Shown in pieces: positions 41,801 to 50,800 of a stretch of 64,000 bases of DNA. Each line of letters begins with the position of its first letter. The first letter of the stretch is position 1. The position numbers and the translations under genes were made by a program. Below the pieces are notes generated by a model. That model was not told the origin of the DNA. It saw nothing but the letters and a program-made list of their open reading frames with translations, and made no database searches. Origin of the DNA: Hexactinellida sp. DTS-2022 (taxonomy: Eukaryota > Porifera > Hexactinellida); the NCBI GenBank assembly GCA_028753945.1, contig JAPNXP010000014.1, positions 434,001 to 498,000 of the forward strand. The letters are read 5' to 3'.

Positions 41801-44800
41801 GCCATATGGCTTGTTCATAATAAAAAGTTTTCATATTAAGCAGACGAAATCTTGTTCATAATAAACAGACCTGACTGTATTTGCTTCTACGTATTGCAGC
41901 GATTCCCAACCTTTTTAACCCGTGTACCCCCCCTATAGCAAATCCCAAACATTATTGGACCCCTTCCCATTGCCCGTAATACAAATTTGAGATCCACTGT
42001 CCTTTTGGCATGATTCTGTTCATGGGAAAAACTGATTTAATTAATCAGTGACCGAATTTAGCGGAGTCTACTGTGTATCTAAATATATTATTTTGTTAGA
42101 AAAACACGGAGAGGAGTACATAATGTATTCTTCAAACCAGAAGTACATGCTCTGTATAAACTGCTTTAGAGAATTGGAAAAGTAAGTTGAACATATAATT
42201 TTATAATTATATAAATGAACTGAAACTTGGGTTTCTATGGATAATTTCCTGTTGTAGAATAATATAAATCTGTGTGAAAATATAATTATATAAATGAACT
42301 AAAACTTGGGTTTTTCTGGATAATTTCCGGTAGGCTAGCATATTATATAATCTGTGTTAGTGAAAAGAGGGTCGAATGTACAGATTTGAAGACTGCTTAT
42401 TCACAGACCAGTTCTAGTCTTATTGAAGCAATGACTGTAAGTTGATAACGTTAAATTATACAGAATTATACAAACACAATAATTGTTTGTGTGTTTGTGT
42501 GTTTGTCCGGAATTAATTGGAAACCATATACCTTAAAGAGCAAAAAAAGGTTTAGTTTGGCATAGCGACAAGGGTATATTGTTTTTAAGCGAGTAACCAC
42601 TTAGAGACACATTTTAACACAATTTGAAATCTGTCTGGTATATTTAATATTGATATAATAACCATGTTCACTTTATAATTAATGAACCCCATTGGTTCGA
42701 AAAAGTAATCCTTGTTCAAATTTAGAGGTTCATCTTATAACGTCATGAAAGTTCGACTGGAAATTTTTGTTCACTCAATCGATGTGTTCACTAATCAGAG
42801 TGTTAACTAGTATATAGAGGTTTGACTATATAGCTCTATTTATATAATTTCGCTACTTAGTCATTAGAGGATCTCCAACAGAGAACCAATGAATCAATAG
42901 CCTCTATATCTGCTATGAGACAGGAAGCAATCAATAAGGCAGACATTGAAGAATCAGTAGTCCTAGATATGTATGAAAAACTAAAGGTTAGAATTTATAA
43001 ATTTTGTAATTACAGTCGACTCCGCTTAATAGAGTCACCTCGGGACCAGGTTGTTTTGACCCGATTAAGCGGAGAAATCTATTAACCGAAAATATTTTAA
43101 GCCAAACTGTAATTCTGTCCTATAAATTGTGTGAATTTTGACCCGATTAAGCAGTGAAATCTATTAACCGGTGGCTCTATTAAGCGGAGTCGACTGTAAA
43201 TAAATCTAGTTTTTACTGTGCCGACTATACTTTAGTATAGTGGCCCAGTATATCACTAAATATGTTTTCATCAAAATAAAATGCTGTCGGCACAGCTGTA
43301 ATTTTAGATTTTCTTTGTTTATTTTAGACTGCTCTTGAAACGAGAAAAAATATGATAATCGACCAAATACAACAGTAAGTTTGTTATTAAATATAGGATC
43401 ATTGATTATTATTGTTGTATGCGTAACATTTAATATCGGTATACACCTTTTCAAAATTCTCAGGCATAGGCAAAGTCATTTTTTACAAAATTCACATTTG
43501 CGAAGCCAGGTTTTATATTGAAAAGGTGTTGGCCGATATATAAGTATGTAAGCCCTTATATTATAATTATTTTCTTTCACAGACAAAAAGAGGAAAAGGA
43601 ACAATTGCTAGCCCACCAATTAATCTCTCTTCAGTGCTCTCTTCCAATCTTAGAAGTAAGAATAGATTCCAATGCCTTATACAACAGTATATACTATACC
43701 GTGGTACTTGTATTGTACGAACCATGTGTCACGAGTTACACAACAATATTTCTAGCTCGGATAGTACTGTACAATAATTTTTAACCTGCGATGAGTGACT
43801 ACTTGTCTTTATGACCATTTTTTTGAGAACGTCGGATGGTCGTAAATTCAGGTTTTTATTGTATCCAAATAAAATATTTTTTCAAAATTAGGCAATAATT
43901 ATTAATAGATAAACGGCAAAATTTAATTTGAAATCCTTTAGACGAGATTGCTAGCAAGCTCTGAATTCGCGAAAGAAGCGAGCGTATTCGATCTCCTCAA
44001 CCTCGGACATGTGAGTTCTTAAAGCGCCTTTATTTAAGCGCAGTTTATATATAGACTTACTTACAGTAGAACTTCGCTAATATACTACGTAATTTCCGGT
44101 TAAGGTGTACAAATGATGGTCCTTTGGTGTACGTATTAACAAAGTTCAAACCCCTTTTCAATATACAAACCCGGCTTCGCAAAGGTGAATTTTAAGATGT
44201 TAAAAAGATTTGTCAGTGCCTGAAATTAAGGTATTGGCCATTATATCAATACTAATTCATATTACAAAGTAGATTATTTGAAATATAAATCGCCATTTGA
44301 AGAATATAAAAGCCGCTTTAAAAAGTTATAATCGGGATTTTCAGACACACTAACTTATAAGATTTCTCACTGCTATTAACCTCAATTCAATTATTATGTA
44401 TTTTTCCGGATTCACTCACCAAATACGACTACTTACAAGAATCGATTAAAAGCTTTAAATATTTTACTGTTGTAACGATAATTAATTTTTCTAATAATTT
44501 CCATTTAGCATGTGACTTCTCAAATATTACAATTATTGGACGGTCCATTTCAGTTACAGCCATACAACACAACTCAGGTTTGTAACGACACACGTGAATT
44601 ATAGAAATTTAGATAATTGTCTGAAACAAAGTGACAAAATTAACGGAGTCAATTGTCTATTCAAATTATAATTTATAGATTTCAAGAGATCTTACAAGGG
44701 AATTCAAAGAGTAAGTCATTATTAATATTAAAGGTTTATTTATACAGTAGAACTCGGTTATAACGTACCTCCTTGGGAATGGAATAAGTACGTATTATCC

Positions 44801-47800
44801 GAGTGTACGTACTAACCGAGTTTACCCTACATAGAAATACATACTGCTTTATAAACTTTGTTAATTAAATTAGTACACATATATACTATACCGAGTCTAT
44901 TGTAAATTGGCGAACACCTTTAAAATAAAAACTTTTAACATAAAAAAATGTACATTTTGATGTTAAAAAATGTCCTTAAAATTACATTAGAAAAGCAGTT
45001 GCCCGATATATATAACTAATTATTTATTATAATTATCCCATTTAATATGTTTATGAGGATCGATTATACATAAATTGGTGTTGTTGGGTATAGTTAATAG
45101 TTATAACAGAGTACGCATTAATATGCAACTGAGAAAAGTGAGATAAATATGTTAAATCAAAAGTGTCAGATAACGAATAAAACCATCAGCTATTTTCTGT
45201 GTTTTAATTTCATCTGGAAAGTGGTCGGTTTTCGGCATACTTTGAGGTGTTAAAACATTTGTGTCGTTATTTCCAGAACAGAGAATCGAACGCATTCTTG
45301 AAGGCGAAGGCGTTGCTATGGGTAATGTCTGTATTGAATTTCTGTTTGCTACCAAAACACGGGAAATATCAAAAATCAAATTTTCGCGTTCAGAATTGTC
45401 TTTAACTGTTGAAAGAAAATAAGTTAAATAATCCAATAAATTAAATGAATTTTCATTTTTAATACCCTCCCAAGGGAGTTTTTCAGTTTCACTCAAAATT
45501 CGTTTTATCGAAAATATCTCAAAATTAGTCAAAACAGGGTTTTTTAAACTAAACAACCAATCTAACAAAAGTCCCCAAATAGTGACTCCTTCCAATGGAC
45601 TAATAAATACCCAATCCAATGTACTGTTAAACTCTGATTTAATTAATTGTAGTTCTTTTGTATTAAATTCAAGCGAATTTGATAGAAAATTCTTGTCTTT
45701 AATTTCAGTTTTATTGACTTTCCTTTTGTTTGAAATTAATGTTAAGTTGCTAACATCTTTCATTAATAGTTCGCAAAGATATTTCACTACTCTAGGTACA
45801 TATTTATGTTCTTTCCAATCATTGCCATGCAAAAGCTGACTTTGGTTTAAAATACATTCATCGAGAGAAAATAAATCTTCTTCTGTCACTGAAAATACTT
45901 TCCATAGACAATCCATATAACTTTTATACTCCATAACAAGTTCAACTTGTTTTTCAGTTTGTAAAGCACCGGGTCTTTTTGCCCTAATAAGTGTAATAGC
46001 TCTATGTCCTTCCCATCTTCGCGAAAATACGATATAGCAAGCTATAAGTACACCTGTACGGCCTAAACCGGCGTGACAATGAATCGCAACTTTCCCCCGA
46101 GAAATCGCGAAATCTACAACTCGCACCATATCAAGTAACATCGGCATTGATGGAACCCCAAAGTCATCCCATCCGTAATTATAAAAATAAACACCAGAAT
46201 CCATTATAACCTGTGGATCATAAGAAAAACCACTTAATTCAAGTTTACGTCCACAATTTGAATGTTCGCCCGGTTTTTGTACACAGAATATTGAACTAAT
46301 ACCATTGGCCTTGAGTTGACCAATAAAATCGTATTCCTGTATCAACTGTGTAGTTGGTCTAGACATAGCCATTACGTCATCGGTGACCCAATGTGAAAAC
46401 GAACCGTTTAACACCATTTGGTCTGGTCGCCAAAAGGTCGGATCTTCGTATTTACAATTGGGACCTTTACAAAATATAGCGCAATGGTTTTCACCAACAG
46501 TAACCTTTCTTATTGCCATGACAGTATTTGAATGGTACCATTTGGAGGCGAGCGAATTCATTGTTTGTTTGTGTTTAATTCTGTTTCTAATTTCGTGATA
46601 AATGAACAGAAATAATAGCTATAGATTGTGACTTGTTAATTGAACACAAATACAATGACAGTCGACTCCGCTTAATCGGGTCAAAATATCACAGGATTTA
46701 TAGGACGGAATGACAGTTTGGCTTAAAATGTTTTCAGTTAATAGATTTCTCCGCTTAATCGGGTCAAAGCAACCTGGTCCTGAGGTGACTCTATTAAGCG
46801 GAGTCAACTGTATTTGAGCATTAGTTCCTATAACAGTTCCCATCTTATACACAAGTTATTATTGCTGTATTATGTATTTAGTTGCATTAACTCAGTACTG
46901 AGAGAATACGGATGCGAGTATAATACTTGTGATGCGGAAACACAATCTGAAATTAAGAATATTTGGTAAGTTAATATTTCAACTAACTATCTAACTAACT
47001 ATTATATCTACTAAAGTAAAACCTTTAGAAAGTGAATACCCTGGGGACGAGCCAAAATGTTCACTTTTGAGAGGTGTTCACTTTTCATAGTTTACGTAAC
47101 GTATGTCTAAAGTAATGGGAAATTTTGTGACCGAGAAAATCTTCATATTTTGGAGTTATTCATTTCTTGAAGGTAATGCTACAAAATTCGTGCAAATGCG
47201 ACTTTTTATTACACGAACACCACTGTTTATATTTTAACTTTAAATTAATAACATCAAGTGCTACAAACAAGTTACAAAATACAGTTTGTTTATGTTTATA
47301 TCTCTACAGTTTAGATACAACCCCAATACACATAAACTGGCCATCACACACCAACCAAACTCTAATAAACACATCTTTATTTCCCCATTCATTCTCCCCT
47401 ACAACTGGTGTATATGCGTACGCTACTAATCTAGGCACAAGCGATAGTAGAATATCCTACTCTGTTAATAACAGTTCTAATAATACGACCTTACCTGATA
47501 TTGTGCCCAGGCAAGAACTTATTACGTACACGGAGAAAATAAGGGTGAGTTATAATATAATTATATAACATTCCAAACAAAGAATTATACAGGAGCGCGA
47601 AAATTTGGAATCCTTTCCTATACCGTAACATTAATTTGTGATTTAGGCGTATGAAAATTGGATTATATCAGGATTAGGAGCGTATTTACAAATGGTTGTA
47701 TAATACACTGATACCAATTATCCGTGTTCCTATTAACGAGAGTAGTATACTATACAAACTTAATTACTATATTAGATTCTCAAATTAAATCTAAATCTAA

Positions 47801-50800
47801 AACTCAAATATTCACTTAATAACAGACAAAAGTCTTTTGTTGAACATATGACAATATAATTGCTAGAATTATGAAATTGAATGACTAAAAAAGCGAATTT
47901 GATTTATCTAATTAATGCACTATTAACTCGCGAAATTTAACAGTTTAATTTCAACGAATCTTAACTCAGAAATTAGTTGAATACTCGAAATAAAACCTTT
48001 GAAATAATTTCTGAAAAAACTGAGGATAATTACTAATCTTTGTCTGAATAAATTAACGTTTTAGATAGAGTCACAATTTGAATTAAAACTTTTCCTTTGA
48101 ATAAAAGATTATATTTTACGTAGCAAAGGTTTTATCGAAATTTTAAGAAAGTTACATCACACTTTAGTTTGAATAAATTTAAATACAATTTCACTTTTAA
48201 GAGATTTAGAGGTGACAAAGTATTTTGGCTGCAAAAAGGTTGGATTATTAATATATCGGCCAACCTTCAATATAAAAACCCGGCTTTGTAAGGTCAATTT
48301 TTGATTAAAAATTTCCTTACCAGTGCCTGAAATTACATTTAGAAAAAGGTGTTTTTGGTCGAAATACAGTGGTGTTCGCCTAATAGCAATATTGCTCTAT
48401 ATTAGCAAGTTATTTCAGTCCCCAAGCGAGCATTTAATGTTAATTCTGTTCCTCTAATAGCAAGCCTATTAGCAAGCAAATTTCGTGCAAAATGCTACTT
48501 GCTATTAAGGAAACACCACTTATATAGTAAGTAATTCCTTTCCCTAGCAATTATATTCTTATACAAACATTTAACAAATTGTCTCACAATTATTCGGAAT
48601 TATTTACTATTAATATTGTTTCAGGCAATTCAGTCTCGGATCATACACCTGAAGGAAACTGTACAGGAATTGCACGGAGACCTCACTAAGCGGAAATGCC
48701 AACCCAAAGAATCCCTCGTAAGTATTTACAAAAGTCGCATTTTGCACGAAATTTGCTTACAATATTGTTATAAGACGTACACTACAGTAGATTCTCGTTA
48801 GTAGGAATACCAGGGGACCGTCATAATATATATGTACAGTCGACTCTGCTTAATAGAGTCACCTCGGGACCAGGTTACTTTTACCCCATTAAGCAGTGAA
48901 ATCTATTAACCGATGGCTCTATTAAGCGGAGTCGACTGTTATATGTCTTATCCGGAATTCGTATTACCAATATCATTTGTATTGAAAGGCTTTGAAGGGG
49001 ACTGAAATAGTGTTCGTATTAACCGTGTTCCTACTAACGAAGTTCTACTGTAATTAACACAAGTATATAGCTAATATAATAAATATGGACGGATATTTAA
49101 AAAGTAGTTTTAATTGCCAAAATATTTATTTTTTCGTGTACTTATTAAAAATAAATTTAGGCTCAATCAATTAAAGAAGAGAGCAGGAAAGAAGGAATAT
49201 TGATTCAAGAACAAATTAAAATACTACAATCAAATAAAGCTGGATTTGAAAAGGTAAATACAACAAATTTACATTCAATTACCTAACTCAATTTCTCTCA
49301 AATGGAATGTTAAAAATATTTATATATCCATTAAAGATTCATCTGTACTAATATTTGACTTTTTAACTTGACATTCATCGTTTTCACTTATCCTTCTTTT
49401 GCGATTATTCAGACAATTAATTGAATCATCTTTCAATATACTTTCACCAAATTTTTCTTTAATTCTTATTAAAACTTCTTCATCTTGTAACCATGGATGT
49501 GCTATTGCATCTTCAATTGAAATCCTATTTTCCGGATTAACGACCAATAATGATTTTACAAGATTTATCGCTTCACTTGACACCTGTGCCCAATATTCAT
49601 TCGGGAACGAATAAATACCATTCGTAATTTGGTCCGTTAAAGTATTTTCTTTTATATCACTAGAAAAGGGAGGGTAACCAGCTAGAATTATAAATAGAAT
49701 TACTCCTAAACTCCAACAATCGCATTTCGGTCCATAACCTTTAAATTCCGCGCTTAATATCACTTCCGGGGCCAAATATGAAGGTGTTCCGCAAAGAGTT
49801 TTCATTAAACTTCCTTCCCCGACAACACGGCTTAATCCAAAATCAGTTATTTTAACAGTTGAATCATTTTCGTTGGATAAAAGGAGTATATTTTCAGGTT
49901 TTAAATCTCTATGTGTTATACCCCTTGAATGCAAATATTTCATTGCAAGTAGAATTTGGTAAAAAGTAAATTTAGCATCTTTTTCTTGAAACTTACCAAT
50001 TTGAACAATTTTATCAAAAAGTTCACCACCGGCTAAATATTCTAAAAGAATAAAAATATGAGTTTCAGTCTGAAAACAGTCGAATATTTGTATTATCCCT
50101 GGATGATCTAATTTCTGTAAAATCTTTAATTCAGCTAGTGCAGATTTCATAGCAGAGTTGTCTCTTTGAAAACGTTTTATTTCAATTATTTTCAATGCAA
50201 ATCGTTCTCCATTTGTAATCCTAAAAGCCAAACGAACTTCACCACAGGCTCCGCGACCTAATGTTATTGTAAGCGCGTATTTCGAAGTGAATTCAATCGG
50301 GAGATTTGGAATATCACATTTAATAGATTCAATTTTATCATAGAAAATATAAGATTTATTCTTTTTCATACTCAACGATATAACCGAATGGTTTTTCAAA
50401 ATTTGAGATTTATTTTTCCCGATTTTAATTCCATCAACAAATGTCCCATTACTTGATTTATCCGTTAAATATGCTAAATAAGCCATTTCTTGTCCGTCTG
50501 GGAAATATCTGTAAATTTCAAAATGAGTTTTACTAAGTGCTCCGAAATTCGGGATTGGATTTCTCGCCGGAAAATCTGTGAAACAAACAGAACAGTTTTC
50601 ATCTCTTCCAAAAGTATATTTTTCTTCTATCAGCTCGATTAGGTCGAAGGGCTCGCTTAAAGGGAATAAATAAGCCCAAACCTGTCCTTGGAAATCAAAA
50701 TTACATTCTTGATTAACCGTGTCTTCTGATTGAGATCCGGTAGCTAGCTGAGTGACGTCCAATGTCTCTGCCATATAATAACTAAGCTAATATATAATAG

